From: a virus
Direction: 5' to 3' (one strand)
Length of the DNA stretch: 51,528 nt
Virus record (IMG/VR): IMGVR_UViG_3300023181_000010
Location: 1 to 51,528 of that record
Each line of letters starts with the position of its first letter. The stretch's first letter is position 1. Below the pieces are notes generated by a model. The model was not told where the DNA came from and did no database searches. It saw only the letters and a list, made by a program, of their open reading frames with translations. Positions 1-7,805 of this stretch are shown here, in pieces. The position numbers and the translations under genes are program-made.

Positions 1-63
1 GACATCGGCCCGATGACTGTGGTGTTCGATTCGGCGATGGAATTCCCGACCGCGAAGGGATGA
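1..63 (+). CDS. Small terminase subunit, C-terminal end (partial, duplicate of 51402-51464)
   Basis: The first 20 codons of the window read DIGPMTVVFDSAMEFPTAKG and stop at 61-63. They are the last residues of the small terminase encoded at 50799-51464 and appear here only because the linear contig was opened inside that gene. This is not a separate gene. Confidence 0.9.
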   Translation, partial: DIGPMTVVFDSAMEFPTAKG

Positions 64-127
64 TGACGGCATGCCCGTTCTGACGTACTCGTTCAAGCCG
101 CACGCCCGGCAGCTCACGGCGATGTCG
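1..127. repeat. 127-bp terminal direct repeat (copy 1)
   Basis: These bases are identical to 51402-51528. A repeat of exactly 127 bases at both ends is the usual residue of a de Bruijn assembly with k = 127 of a circular or circularly permuted molecule. It covers the end of the small terminase gene and the first 57 bases of the large terminase gene, which read continuously through the join. It is most likely an assembly overlap and not a biological terminal repeat; the unique length is then 51,401 bp. Confidence 0.93.
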
Positions 128-1516
128 ACGATCACCGACGAACTGTTGTACGGCGGGGCCGCCGGCGGTGGCAAGTCCAGGTGGGCCCGTGCTGAGGGTG
201 TGCGGATGTGCGTGCAGGTCCCCGGCTGTCGGGTGATCCTGTTCCGCCGGACCCGAGGCGACCTCGAGCGGGCCGTCGTCGACTACCTGAGGCAGGAGAT
301 CCCCCGCGGCCTGGCCCGGTACGTCCGGAACCGCCACCAGTGGGAGTTCCAGAACGGGTCGGTGTTCGAGCTTGCCTACCTCGAAAACGACGCTGACCTC
401 GAGAATTACCAGGGTGCCGAATACCAACTGGCGATATTCGAGGAACTGACGCAATTCAGCGCGAAGCAATACCGGTACCTACTGAGCCGGCTTAGGACCA
501 ACAGCCAGACGGTGAAGGACCGGATGAACGAGCTCGGTATCCCGTCGAGGATGATCGCCACGACGAACCCCGGCGGCCCCGGTCACGGGTGGGTGAAGGA
601 ACGGTGGGTTGACCACCTGCCCCACGGGGTGCCGTTCACGCCGGCGGTCACCGAGCTCGACCCGGAACCGCTCGAGCGGTGCTACATCCCGGCGAAGCTA
701 TCCGACAACCCGTCCCTCGACCAGGTCGCCTACCGGAAACAGTTGAACTCGCAGGACCCGACGATGCGCCGGGCCCTGCTCGACGGCGATTGGGACATCC
801 TCGAGGGTGTCCGGTTCGCCCAGTGGCGGAAGAACGTTCACGTCATCCCACCGGATATGCCTCACCTGAACCTCGACGTCCTGGCCGGGTTCCCACGGGT
901 CGTCGCAGTCGACTACGGGTCCGAGGCCCCGTTCTGTGCCCTGTGGGGTGCGCTGCTCCCCGACAACCTGGTGGTGATCTACCGGGAGGCATACAAGACC
1001 GGTCTGACACCGTTGGAACAGGTCGAGTTGATGAAGTCCCTCGAGGTCGACGGGGAACGGATGCCACCGACCCGGCCGATCCCGGTCGTCATGGATCCGG
1101 CTATGTGGATTCGAGGCCCGAACAACCTGCTCAAGGCGATCAACCGGGACGAACCGCCACCCGGGTCGATCGCCTACACCTACGGCCGCGGGTTCGGGAT
1201 GGGCACGATTGTCCGGGCGATCAACTCGAGGATCGACGGGTGGGCCCTGGTCGACGAGCACTTGAGGGTCAGACCGGACGGGTTGCCGCGCCTGCTGGTG
1301 ATGGAGACCTGTACGAACCTGATCCGCACCCTGCCGTCCGTCCCGAGGGACAAACGGCACCCTGAGGACGTCGACACGAAGTCGGAGGATCACGCCGCGG
1401 ATGCGCTCCGGTACCTGCTGATGCACTACGCCCGGGGTGCCCGGCCACGCGGGATAACGACGGTGGGCCGTCGGCCTGCCCCCGGGACTGCTAGTTTGGG
1501 CGACAGGCAGTTTTAA
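71..1516 (+). CDS. terL: Terminase large subunit
   Basis: ATPase-nuclease motor that cuts concatemeric phage DNA and pumps it into the prohead through the portal. The 481-residue length is usual. The N-terminal ATPase has a Walker A (GGAAGGGKS, residues 28-36) and a Walker B ending in the acidic pair E124-E125 (LAIFEE). The C-terminal RNase H-like nuclease shows AVDYGSE (D281), VVMDPAM (D342) and SEDHAADALRYLL (D440, D444), the spaced acidic triad of the Terminase_6C fold. It starts 7 nt after the small terminase stop, with only a weak ribosome binding site, so translational coupling is likely. Identification is secure; the packaging mechanism (cos or headful) is not visible here. Confidence 0.97.
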   Translation: MPVLTYSFKPHARQLTAMSTITDELLYGGAAGGGKSRWARAEGVRMCVQVPGCRVILFRRTRGDLERAVVDYLRQEIPRGLARYVRNRHQWEFQNGSVFELAYLENDADLENYQGAEYQLAIFEELTQFSAKQYRYLLSRLRTNSQTVKDRMNELGIPSRMIATTNPGGPGHGWVKERWVDHLPHGVPFTPAVTELDPEPLERCYIPAKLSDNPSLDQVAYRKQLNSQDPTMRRALLDGDWDILEGVRFAQWRKNVHVIPPDMPHLNLDVLAGFPRVVAVDYGSEAPFCALWGALLPDNLVVIYREAYKTGLTPLEQVELMKSLEVDGERMPPTRPIPVVMDPAMWIRGPNNLLKAINRDEPPPGSIAYTYGRGFGMGTIVRAINSRIDGWALVDEHLRVRPDGLPRLLVMETCTNLIRTLPSVPRDKRHPEDVDTKSEDHAADALRYLLMHYARGARPRGITTVGRRPAPGTASLGDRQF

Positions 1517-1586
1517 CCTGGCCCGCCGCCCCGGTTATATGTGCCAGATCCACGGTTTCCCCCCAACCATTCGGAAGGAATTTCCT

Positions 1587-1994
1587 GTGAACGATTACGT
1601 CGCACCGCCCGAGGTTCCGGTTCCGTCCGGGCCGCCGGCACGCCCGTCGGGTCCGACCGCCGACCAGATGCACGCCTGGTTTGCGTTTCACCCGGCGGAC
1701 ACCCCCGAGAAGGTCGCCGCATTCGAGGTGTCCCGGCAGGCGTTCGGTGAGCTGCTGGACACGCTGCTGGACGTGCTCCCCGAGGGGCCGGACAAGACGA
1801 CTGCGGTCCGGTCGTTGCACGCCGCGTCGATGCAGGCCCATTCGTGCCTTGCGATCAACGGTGGTCCGCGGCCGGGTTCGTTCGGTGTGTCGGATCGTCT
1901 GGCCGAGTTCCGGCCGAATCCGTTGCAGGCTGACGGGGCCGTGATCCCGACCCGTCCGGCGATCCCGTCGGACCTCAGGTCGGACGAGCGATGA
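1587..1994 (+). CDS. Putative Acb2/Tad1-like cyclic-nucleotide sponge (anti-CBASS/anti-Thoeris)
   Basis: 135-residue protein starting at GTG 1587 behind a strong site (GGAAGGAA). Residues 1-28 are a Pro-rich tail. The rest resembles the small helical hairpin proteins of the Acb2/Tad1 type: an aromatic-His-Pro entry (WFAFHP, 31-36), an Arg-containing helix (SRQAFGELLDTLLDVL), a PEGPDKT turn (65-71) in place of the family's PxGREKS, and a last helix SLHAASMQAHSCLAIN (76-91) in place of the LEEAMMWANAAIARN-like end. Known members bind cyclic oligonucleotide signals and silence CBASS or Thoeris defence. The match is by eye and some conserved residues are replaced (H for the usual W/N), so function is inferred. 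It sits directly after the large terminase gene and overlaps the next gene by ATGA. Confidence 0.55.
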   Translation: MNDYVAPPEVPVPSGPPARPSGPTADQMHAWFAFHPADTPEKVAAFEVSRQAFGELLDTLLDVLPEGPDKTTAVRSLHAASMQAHSCLAINGGPRPGSFGVSDRLAEFRPNPLQADGAVIPTRPAIPSDLRSDER

Positions 1995-2536
1995 CCGGCC
2001 CGAAGGTCCCGCCCGAGCCGGTCCCCGTCGACATCGTCGTCGGCGAAAATGTCATGTTCAAATGCGAAACGATGTGCCGGTTCGTCGGTGGCCCGCGCCA
2101 CGGACAAACCGGGATCAGCGCTGGAACCGCCCAGTTCGTCGCCGACCGGGTGCTGATCGACCCTGACCCCGAACCGGTCACCATCGACGGCGTGCCCTAC
2201 CAGGTTGCCGGGGTGTTCGACGGCGTCACCTACTACACCGTCGCCGGGTACAAGATCGGGACCGTCGGCGCGTTCGCGACGATGCCGGACGTCGTCCCGG
2301 CCGAGGACGTCGACTACACCCGGGCATTCAAGCACCGGAAGATCCATGGTGCGCTGATCCGCATGGTTGATCAGTACCGCGGTGACGGCCAATCGTGGGT
2401 GCTCTGGTCAACGTTCCGGCAGTGGGAAGAACCGGTCGATGGTGGGTCGAAGATGCTCGCCTCAGTCGGTGTGATCCATCCGGAACGGGTGGACGTGCCG
2501 GCGGACCGTGATGTGACCTTGCCGTGGGAGGAATGA
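1991..2536 (+). CDS. Hypothetical protein, GGPRHG-type phage domain
   Basis: 181 residues, start ATG 1991 overlapping the upstream stop (ATGA). After about 28 residues it contains CRFVGGPRHG, a signature of small all-beta phage proteins of unknown function, then a beta-rich stretch (DGVTYYTVAGYKIG). The second half has HRKIHGALIRM followed by SWVLWST. The last motif and the preceding His-containing helix recur in the gene at 49422-49949 (HEHQRMHSQLV ... GVLWST), so the two look like distant paralogues. Function unknown; gene expression is inferred from tight coupling with its neighbours. Confidence 0.7.
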   Translation: MTGPKVPPEPVPVDIVVGENVMFKCETMCRFVGGPRHGQTGISAGTAQFVADRVLIDPDPEPVTIDGVPYQVAGVFDGVTYYTVAGYKIGTVGAFATMPDVVPAEDVDYTRAFKHRKIHGALIRMVDQYRGDGQSWVLWSTFRQWEEPVDGGSKMLASVGVIHPERVDVPADRDVTLPWEE

Positions 2537-2539
2537 ACG

Positions 2540-2872
2540 ATGACTGATCAGCACCCGGCACTAGGCCCGGCTGTTCCGTACGGTGATGGCGACCTCGAGC
2601 CGTTGCAGATGTACCGGGTCACCGACCTGGACATACCGGCAGCGGTCGACCCGTGGTCCCTCGACGGTGGCACCTACTCCGGCCGGACCATCATGAACAC
2701 CGTCCGTGATGGTCACAACGGGTCCGGCAACCTGCTGGTGCAGGTGTGGCCCGGCGCGTTGCACAACCCGGCGTCCCGGGCGTGCTCCCAGGGTGCCGAC
2801 CGGACCGAGCACGACCCGGCCGCCCAGTGCCCGATCTGCCAACCTGACCCGGCGAACCCGTGGCCGTTCTGA
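2540..2872 (+). CDS. Hypothetical protein with C-terminal zinc-ribbon-like cysteines
   Basis: 110 residues, start ATG 2540 with a good ribosome binding site (GGAGGAA) that overlaps the end of the preceding gene. The C-terminus holds ACSQGADRTEHD and QCPICQPDP, a Cys/His-rich pair that may bind one zinc. The last 13 bases overlap the methyltransferase gene that follows. I recognise no family; it is one of several small zinc-ribbon-type proteins in this genome. Confidence 0.65.
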   Translation: MTDQHPALGPAVPYGDGDLEPLQMYRVTDLDIPAAVDPWSLDGGTYSGRTIMNTVRDGHNGSGNLLVQVWPGALHNPASRACSQGADRTEHDPAAQCPICQPDPANPWPF

Positions 2873-4149
2873 CCCCGCCACCGGTCGTCCACTACGAGGA
2901 CGGCGACGTGACCGTCTGGCACGGCGACAACGTCGTAGCAATGGCACAGATGCCGGCCGATTCCGTCGATGCCGTGGTGTGCGACCCCCCGTACAACCTC
3001 GAGTTCATGGGTCACGGGTGGGACAAGGTGATTGATTTTCAGACCTGGTGCACCCAGTGGGCGACTGAGGCGTTCCGTGTCCTCAAGCCGGGTGGGCACC
3101 TGCTCGCATTCGGGGCCCCGAGGACCGCTCACCGACTCACCGCCGGCATCGAGGACGCCGGGTTCGACATCCGGGACGGAATCGCGTGGATCTACTCCAA
3201 CGGATTCCCGAAGTCCGCGAACGTCACCGACGGCATGACCGCCTACCTCGACGGTGTGCCCCTGGTCGTCGACGAGGGCCGCAGGTTGGCCGCCCTGCCG
3301 ATCACGGCGTTCCTGGCGGCCGCCCGTGACGTCGCGGGGTGGACAAACGCCGACATCGACCGGCTGTTCGGCACGTCCGGTATGGCCGGGCACTGGACGA
3401 CCCAGGGGAAGCAACCGGCCGCGCCGACGTGGGAACAGTGGTCGATCCTGCGGGCCGAACTGGGATTCGACAGCTCGATGGACGCCGCGGTGATCGAGTA
3501 CGGCGCGAAGAACCGGGCCCCGGAAAGGCTCGAGCCGGACGGCAGGCCGTTCCTGAACAACCTGCGGAAGGACCGTGCCGCCCCCGGTGCGACCGGTTGG
3601 GGAACGGCCCTGAAACCCTCCCAGGAACCGATCACGGTGGCCCGCAAACCGTTCAAGGGCCCGACGATCCGGAACGTCGCCGACCACGGCGTCGGTGGGC
3701 TGAATATCGACGGGTGCCGGTCCGTCGACGATGACGGGGTGGAGCGGTGGCCGGCGAACGTCGTAATCGACGCCGACACCGCGGCCGTCCTCGACGAGGT
3801 GACCGGCTCGAGGGAACCGTGGTCGGAAGAACCGGTCGACGGCGCAGCCCGTTTCTACCCGGTGTTTCGGTACCAGGGGAAGGCCGCCCAATCGGAGCGC
3901 CCCAGGGTCGCCGGTGAGGGTCACGTGACGGTGAAGCCGCTCGAGCTGATGCGGTGGCTCGTCCGGCTCGTCACCCCACCAGGTGGTGTGGTGCTGGACC
4001 CGTTCGCCGGGTCAGGGACAACCGGTGAGGCCGCGCTGGCCGAGGGTATGCGGACGGTGCTGGTCGAACAGCACGGCCCGTATTTGCCACTGATCATGCA
4101 ACGGGTTCACCGGTCCTACCCGACGTTGCCGTTCGAGGTGGGGCCGTGA
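2860..4149 (+). CDS. DNA methyltransferase, N6-adenine/N4-cytosine type
   Basis: 429-residue amino-methyltransferase of the beta class. The catalytic motif IV DPPYNLEFM (D42-Y45) comes first and the AdoMet-binding motif I DPFAGSGTTGEAAL (from residue 380) near the C-terminus, so the variable target-recognition region lies between them (about 150-350). DPPY favours adenine-N6 methylation. No restriction enzyme is next to it, so it is an orphan enzyme that probably protects phage DNA against host restriction or marks it for packaging or regulation; target sequence unknown. Start GTG 2860 overlaps the previous gene by 13 nt. A second, unrelated methyltransferase lies at 37089-38063. Confidence 0.92.
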   Translation: MAVLTPPPVVHYEDGDVTVWHGDNVVAMAQMPADSVDAVVCDPPYNLEFMGHGWDKVIDFQTWCTQWATEAFRVLKPGGHLLAFGAPRTAHRLTAGIEDAGFDIRDGIAWIYSNGFPKSANVTDGMTAYLDGVPLVVDEGRRLAALPITAFLAAARDVAGWTNADIDRLFGTSGMAGHWTTQGKQPAAPTWEQWSILRAELGFDSSMDAAVIEYGAKNRAPERLEPDGRPFLNNLRKDRAAPGATGWGTALKPSQEPITVARKPFKGPTIRNVADHGVGGLNIDGCRSVDDDGVERWPANVVIDADTAAVLDEVTGSREPWSEEPVDGAARFYPVFRYQGKAAQSERPRVAGEGHVTVKPLELMRWLVRLVTPPGGVVLDPFAGSGTTGEAALAEGMRTVLVEQHGPYLPLIMQRVHRSYPTLPFEVGP

Positions 4150-4376
4150 GCATCCGCCGGCCGATGTCGGTCGTGAAGAACGATGTGCGGGCCGCTGAGA
4201 CCGAGCGGATCGCCGGGTTGCTCGAGCGGGCCGCCGCGTTGCGTGCCGACGACCCTGACCCGCGGTCGGCGCTCGCCCGCCGGGTATATCTCGACGCGGC
4301 CGCCCTGGCCCGAGCTGATCCGGCCGCGGTGGAGCGGTCGAGCGCCCGGCAGGAACGAAAACGGCTAACACCGTGA
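4146..4376 (+). CDS. Hypothetical small helical protein
   Basis: 76 residues, start GTG 4146 overlapping the methyltransferase stop (GTGA). Rich in Ala, Arg and Glu with heptad-like spacing (ERIAGLLERAAALRAD), so a helical hairpin or short coiled coil is likely. No motif recognised. It is coupled at both ends by GTGA overlaps, which supports it as a real gene. Confidence 0.6.
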   Translation: MSIRRPMSVVKNDVRAAETERIAGLLERAAALRADDPDPRSALARRVYLDAAALARADPAAVERSSARQERKRLTP

Positions 4377-4483
4377 TCGGCGGTGTCGTCTACCCGGTAG
4401 ACGTCCGAACGGCGGTGGTGCTGCTGTCCGTCATCGTCGTGATCGGTGTGGGTGTGTGGGTATCCCTGAGGGAAGGCCGGTGA
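4373..4483 (+). CDS. 36-residue single-pass membrane protein
   Basis: GTG 4373 overlaps the preceding stop (GTGA) and opens a 36-codon frame. It encodes a short polar N-terminus (VIGGVVYPVDVRT), one hydrophobic helix (AVVLLSVIVVIGVGVWV) and a basic tail ending REGR, the layout of a tiny inner-membrane protein. Similar micro-proteins in phages act in superinfection exclusion or lysis timing, but nothing in the sequence specifies that. The GTGA coupling and the uninterrupted transmembrane helix are the support. Confidence 0.55.
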   Translation: MIGGVVYPVDVRTAVVLLSVIVVIGVGVWVSLREGR

Positions 4484-4557
4484 CCCGGTATCCGTCCCGG
4501 TGGCAGAAGAACCGCCGGCGGGCATTCCTGTCCGCCGCACAACAACAGGAGGAACCG

Positions 4558-4932
4558 ATGTCCCAACAGGTCAGCATGACCCGAACGGTGGTCTACACGC
4601 TCAGCGCGCAGGACGCCGAAGAGATCAACAAACGCCGCAACGACTGGTTCGACGAGGTGACCCGGATTCGGCAGGTCGCCCGCGAAACCGGTGAGCCGCC
4701 GGAATTCATCGGCTACCAGGCACACGCCGGGAACCCGGCCAATGAGGGCGACGAGTTCCCGGCCGTGGTCGTCCGGGTCAACGCTGGCGGGACGGTGAAC
4801 CTGCGGGTCACCCTCGACGGCACCGACGACCTGTGGGCGACGTCGAGGGCCGAAGCTCCGCTGGACCTGGACAAGGACGGCAACGAGACGATCGGCAGTC
4901 CCGGCCGGTGGCACTGGCCGACCCGGGTCTAG
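4558..4932 (+). CDS. Hypothetical protein
   Basis: 124 residues. The start ATG 4558 is chosen because a near-perfect AGGAGGAA sits immediately upstream; a longer form from GTG 4480, which would overlap the preceding stop, lacks such a site. The N-terminal half is helical (AQDAEEINKRRNDWFDEVTRI) and the C-terminal half looks beta-rich with VVVRVNAGGTVNLRV. No family recognised. It is the last gene before a strong terminator and so ends the packaging-side transcription unit. Confidence 0.7.
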   Translation: MSQQVSMTRTVVYTLSAQDAEEINKRRNDWFDEVTRIRQVARETGEPPEFIGYQAHAGNPANEGDEFPAVVVRVNAGGTVNLRVTLDGTDDLWATSRAEAPLDLDKDGNETIGSPGRWHWPTRV

Positions 4933-5006
4933 GCTCACCGGCACCCCTTCCACAAGGTGCGCTAGTGTCGTCGGTGTCTCCCGTCCAAGAGGTCGCCCAG
5001 ACAAAC
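4933..5006 (+). other. Leader region upstream of terminator; possible promoter
   Basis: The stretch between the gene ending at 4932 and the terminator hairpin holds a degenerate copy of the late motif (TTCCACAA at 4948-4955) and a TAGTGT hexamer preceded by GCGC (4963-4968). Transcription from either would give an RNA of roughly 60-80 nt ending at the hairpin. No open frame is convincing here. Confidence 0.25.
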
Positions 5007-5047
5007 AGAACGGCCCGACCGGGCTCACCACCCGGTCGGGCCGTTCT
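5007..5047 (+). terminator. Intrinsic terminator
   Basis: A perfect 17-bp inverted repeat (AGAACGGCCCGACCGGG with its complement) encloses a 7-base loop. It ends in CCGTTCTGCT without a long T run, as is usual for actinobacterial terminators. It separates the packaging-side genes from the fibre unit and lies 30 nt upstream of a late promoter. Confidence 0.85.
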
Positions 5048-5076
5048 GCTGTCTCAGGACAGCAACCCGGGCACCA

Positions 5077-5115
5077 TCCCACAACGGCCGCCCGACGTCG
5101 GGAACACTCCGCACC
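5077..5115 (+). promoter_or_regulatory. Late promoter family, site 1 (fibre gene)
   Basis: TCCCACAA begins at 5077, a hexamer AACACT lies at 5103-5108, and the ATG begins at 5116, 39 nt after the first T. The -10-like hexamer ends 7 nt before the start codon, so the transcript would begin at or next to the ATG. No Shine-Dalgarno sequence precedes the gene, as expected for a leaderless message. Same geometry as sites at 11241, 14860, 19976, 29818 and 31933. Confidence 0.75.
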
Positions 5116-7608
5116 ATGACCGTTGAACAGATCACCGTCGACACCCGGCACTCGACGATCGGGGCCGACGTCGCCGTGACCCGCGGGCTCGAGGTCCACC
5201 CGCTCCGCATGGTGAAAGGCGACTACCTGAGGACCGCCGAACCGTTCAACGTCGACGTGATCGGCGGTCTGGCCGTGTTCAACGTCGACACCACGTTGCC
5301 CGGGCAGGTGATCAAATTCGTCGAGCTGTGGCCCACCGGCACCACCAGGTGGTGCCAGGTCACCGACTCCCGCCCGTATCACCTCCTGGTCGACGTCGAC
5401 CGGCGGACCCTCGACCCCGTCGGCCCGCAACCATCCCCGGCGTGGGTCGCCTACGTCGAGGGGCTGATGGAGTCCTACGACACCGCGGCCGAGCTGGTCG
5501 GCAACGCAGACCAGGCCGTCACCGACGCCGTGGCGGCCGCGGTCCGTGCTGAGGCCGCCGCGATCGAGGCCGAGCTGTCCGCCGGCGGGATCGGGTCGGC
5601 GGTGGAGGACGCGATCGCCGCTGCTGCTGAGGCCGCGGCCGCCGCGCTCGGTGCGCAGGAATCGTCGGCGACGTCGGCCACCCAGGCCGGTGTCGCGACG
5701 TCGGCTGCTGGTGCTGCTGGTGGGTCCGCCACGGCGGCCGCGGGTTCCGCCGGGGCCGCGGCCGGGTCGGCGACGACAGCGATGACGGCGGCCGGGACGG
5801 CCACCGGGGCCGCCACGAACGCGAACACCGCCCGGAACCTGGCCGAGGACGCCGCAAACGACGCCCACCAGGACGCGATTGCCGCCGCAGGATCGGCCAC
5901 CAGCGCGAACACGGCACGGGTCGGTGCCGAGACTGCCCGGACCGGATCGGAAACGGCTAGAACCGAATCGCAGACCGCCCGAACCGACGCGCAGACCGCC
6001 CGGACCGGTGCTGAGACCGCACAGTCCGCGGCCGCCGGGTCGGCCACCGCGGCCGCCGGATCCGCTACTGCCGCCGCGGACAGCGCCGCCGCGGTGGCGA
6101 ACTACTACCCGTCGATACCGCAATTCACGGCCCCCTACCGTGCCGCCGCCGGCAACGGCCCGCCCACCGTCGGCGTGTCGATCAGCCCGACAGCGTCGCC
6201 GTCGTCCCTGATGCAGCGGAACACCGCCGGGCAGGCCGTGGCCGTCGCACCGACCGACCCGACCCACCTCACCCCGAAGCAATCGGTCCTCGACGCGCTG
6301 CTCGCATCGAACAACAACGGCACCCGGACGAACCTGGCAACGAACCCGTCATTCGAGACCGTCGTCGGCGGAACGGCCCTACCTGGCACCGGCGGTGTCG
6401 CCGCACTGACCCGGGCAACCGTCGGTGGCGCGAAATTCGGGACGTCCTACCTGCGGTCACTGTGGTCGACCAGCTCGACGGCCGCCGGCGGGAACCTGGC
6501 CGGCGGTGGCCTGTCCGGGATCTCCGGGGTGTTCAACACCACCCCCGGCGCGACGTATTCGATGTCGGCGTGGGTCCGACCGTCCAAGACGATTTCCCTG
6601 ATGCTCCGGTTCGACCCGACCGGGTTCGCCGCTGTCAACGGCCCGGCGGTGTCCTGCCCGGCGAACACCTGGACACGCCTCACCGTGACGACAATCGCCG
6701 GTGGCACCACCGCGAACTCGAATGTCCTGGTCGCCGCTGGTGTGGCCGCCCCGACGTGGTCCGCCGGTGACACCCTCGACGTCGACGGGATCTGTGTCGA
6801 GCTCGGTGACACCCCGGGTGAGTATTTCGACGGTGCGTCGCAGAACGCCTACTGGACCGGGACGGCCCACCAGTCGTCGTCGGTCGGTGTGTTCGACGCT
6901 GTCACCGTTGAGTCCCTGGCGGCCGCGGTGGCCGGTGTTCTGGCCCAGGCATGGCCGCTGTCGATGGTCACGGCGAAAGGCGACCTGATCAGTGGGTCGG
7001 CCGCCGGGGCCCTGTCTCGCCTGCCGTCGACGTCCGTCACCGACGGTGCGTTCCTGATGAAGAACGCCGGCGGGGCCGGTGGCATGTTGTGGTCGACGTA
7101 CCCGTTCCTGTCCGGCACCGGGTCGCCCGAGGGCAGTAGGGTCGCGCCGCCCGGCACCCGGTACGTCGACACGAACAACACGTTCGGTGTGCCCGAGTGG
7201 GTCAAGCGGACCGGCACCGGCAACACCGGGTGGACGCCCGTTGTCGGCGACACCGGGTGGCGATCGGTGTCGATCGACGCCGGCAGCTCCGGCACGGCTA
7301 CGAACGTCCTCATCCGCCGGTCCGGTGACCTGGTGATGATGGAGATCATCGGGTTCGCCTGCCCTGACGGGTCGCCGTCGCAGCCGATTCACACCCCGGT
7401 GGCCGGGTTCCGTTCCCGTGGCGGGACGGCCGTCTATCAGCCGTTTCGGGCATCCGGGACGACCAACCTGATCAACATCTACATGGCCGGCGGTGGATCG
7501 GTGTCGTTCTCCGGAACGTGGGCATCGGCGAATGGTTCACTGAATGCCCGTGTCCAATGGCTGACGTCCGATGCGTGGCCGACGAGTCTCCCAGGGAGTG
7601 CAGCATGA
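5116..7608 (+). CDS. Long tail fibre / receptor-binding protein with coiled coil and jelly-roll domain
   Basis: 830 residues. Residues 1-120 are a beta-rich N-terminal attachment-like domain. Residues 125-345 are an almost pure Ala/Thr/Gly coiled coil that includes five heptads of type TARTGSE. The middle (about 400-580) begins NLATNPSFE and contains TPGATYSMSAWVRPS and DVDGICVELGDTPGEYFDG, the pattern of CBM4/9-like jelly-roll carbohydrate-binding modules. The C-terminal third, with RYVDTNNTFGVPEWVK and DTGWRSVS, resembles phage fibre ends. It likely forms a trimeric fibre binding cell-wall glycan. Its place between packaging and head genes, away from the second fibre (31971), is unusual. 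It overlaps the next gene by ATGA. Confidence 0.8.
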   Translation: MTVEQITVDTRHSTIGADVAVTRGLEVHPLRMVKGDYLRTAEPFNVDVIGGLAVFNVDTTLPGQVIKFVELWPTGTTRWCQVTDSRPYHLLVDVDRRTLDPVGPQPSPAWVAYVEGLMESYDTAAELVGNADQAVTDAVAAAVRAEAAAIEAELSAGGIGSAVEDAIAAAAEAAAAALGAQESSATSATQAGVATSAAGAAGGSATAAAGSAGAAAGSATTAMTAAGTATGAATNANTARNLAEDAANDAHQDAIAAAGSATSANTARVGAETARTGSETARTESQTARTDAQTARTGAETAQSAAAGSATAAAGSATAAADSAAAVANYYPSIPQFTAPYRAAAGNGPPTVGVSISPTASPSSLMQRNTAGQAVAVAPTDPTHLTPKQSVLDALLASNNNGTRTNLATNPSFETVVGGTALPGTGGVAALTRATVGGAKFGTSYLRSLWSTSSTAAGGNLAGGGLSGISGVFNTTPGATYSMSAWVRPSKTISLMLRFDPTGFAAVNGPAVSCPANTWTRLTVTTIAGGTTANSNVLVAAGVAAPTWSAGDTLDVDGICVELGDTPGEYFDGASQNAYWTGTAHQSSSVGVFDAVTVESLAAAVAGVLAQAWPLSMVTAKGDLISGSAAGALSRLPSTSVTDGAFLMKNAGGAGGMLWSTYPFLSGTGSPEGSRVAPPGTRYVDTNNTFGVPEWVKRTGTGNTGWTPVVGDTGWRSVSIDAGSSGTATNVLIRRSGDLVMMEIIGFACPDGSPSQPIHTPVAGFRSRGGTAVYQPFRASGTTNLINIYMAGGGSVSFSGTWASANGSLNARVQWLTSDAWPTSLPGSAA
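5926..6060 (+). repeat. Heptad-encoding repeats in the fibre coiled coil
   Basis: Within the fibre gene the sequence encodes consecutive seven-residue units of the form TART(G/E/D)(S/A)(E/Q), followed by degenerate AAAGSAT units. The 21-bp period is visible at the DNA level and offers sites for slippage or recombination that would change fibre length. Confidence 0.7.
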
Positions 7609-7805
7609 CCGATTTCGCCGATTACGACGACGACCAGCTCGAGGAATTGAGGCTGGCCGCGGTGAACGAACAGGAACGCCGGGACCGGGTTCGGCAGGCC
7701 CCCGGGCAGGCCGCGCAGTTGGCGATCCGGATGAAGGCCGACGGTGGGGATGTGGCCGAGCTGATCACGGCGATCGAGTCGGTTCCGCCGGCCGCCCCCG
7801 AGTAG
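7605..7805 (+). CDS. Hypothetical acidic protein downstream of fibre
   Basis: 66 residues, start ATG 7605 overlapping the fibre stop (ATGA), so it is translated with it. Acidic N-terminus (DFADYDDDQLEEL) and a helical middle (RLAAVNEQERRDRVRQ). Coupling suggests a fibre assembly or tail-associated role, by position only. The longer frame from 7518 overlaps the fibre gene and is not favoured. Confidence 0.6.
   Translation: MTDFADYDDDQLEELRLAAVNEQERRDRVRQAPGQAAQLAIRMKADGGDVAELITAIESVPPAAPE

Noticed and set aside
1517-1586. TTATAT in the gap after the large terminase as a promoter
   Set aside because: A -10-like hexamer exists, but no -35 or operator is convincing and the gap is short; read-through from the terminase is enough.
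4390-6282. 630-codon open frame on the minus strand
   Set aside because: It mirrors the coiled-coil fibre and neighbouring genes, has Gly/Arg-rich low-complexity translation typical of antisense frames in high-GC DNA, and would cross a strong terminator.
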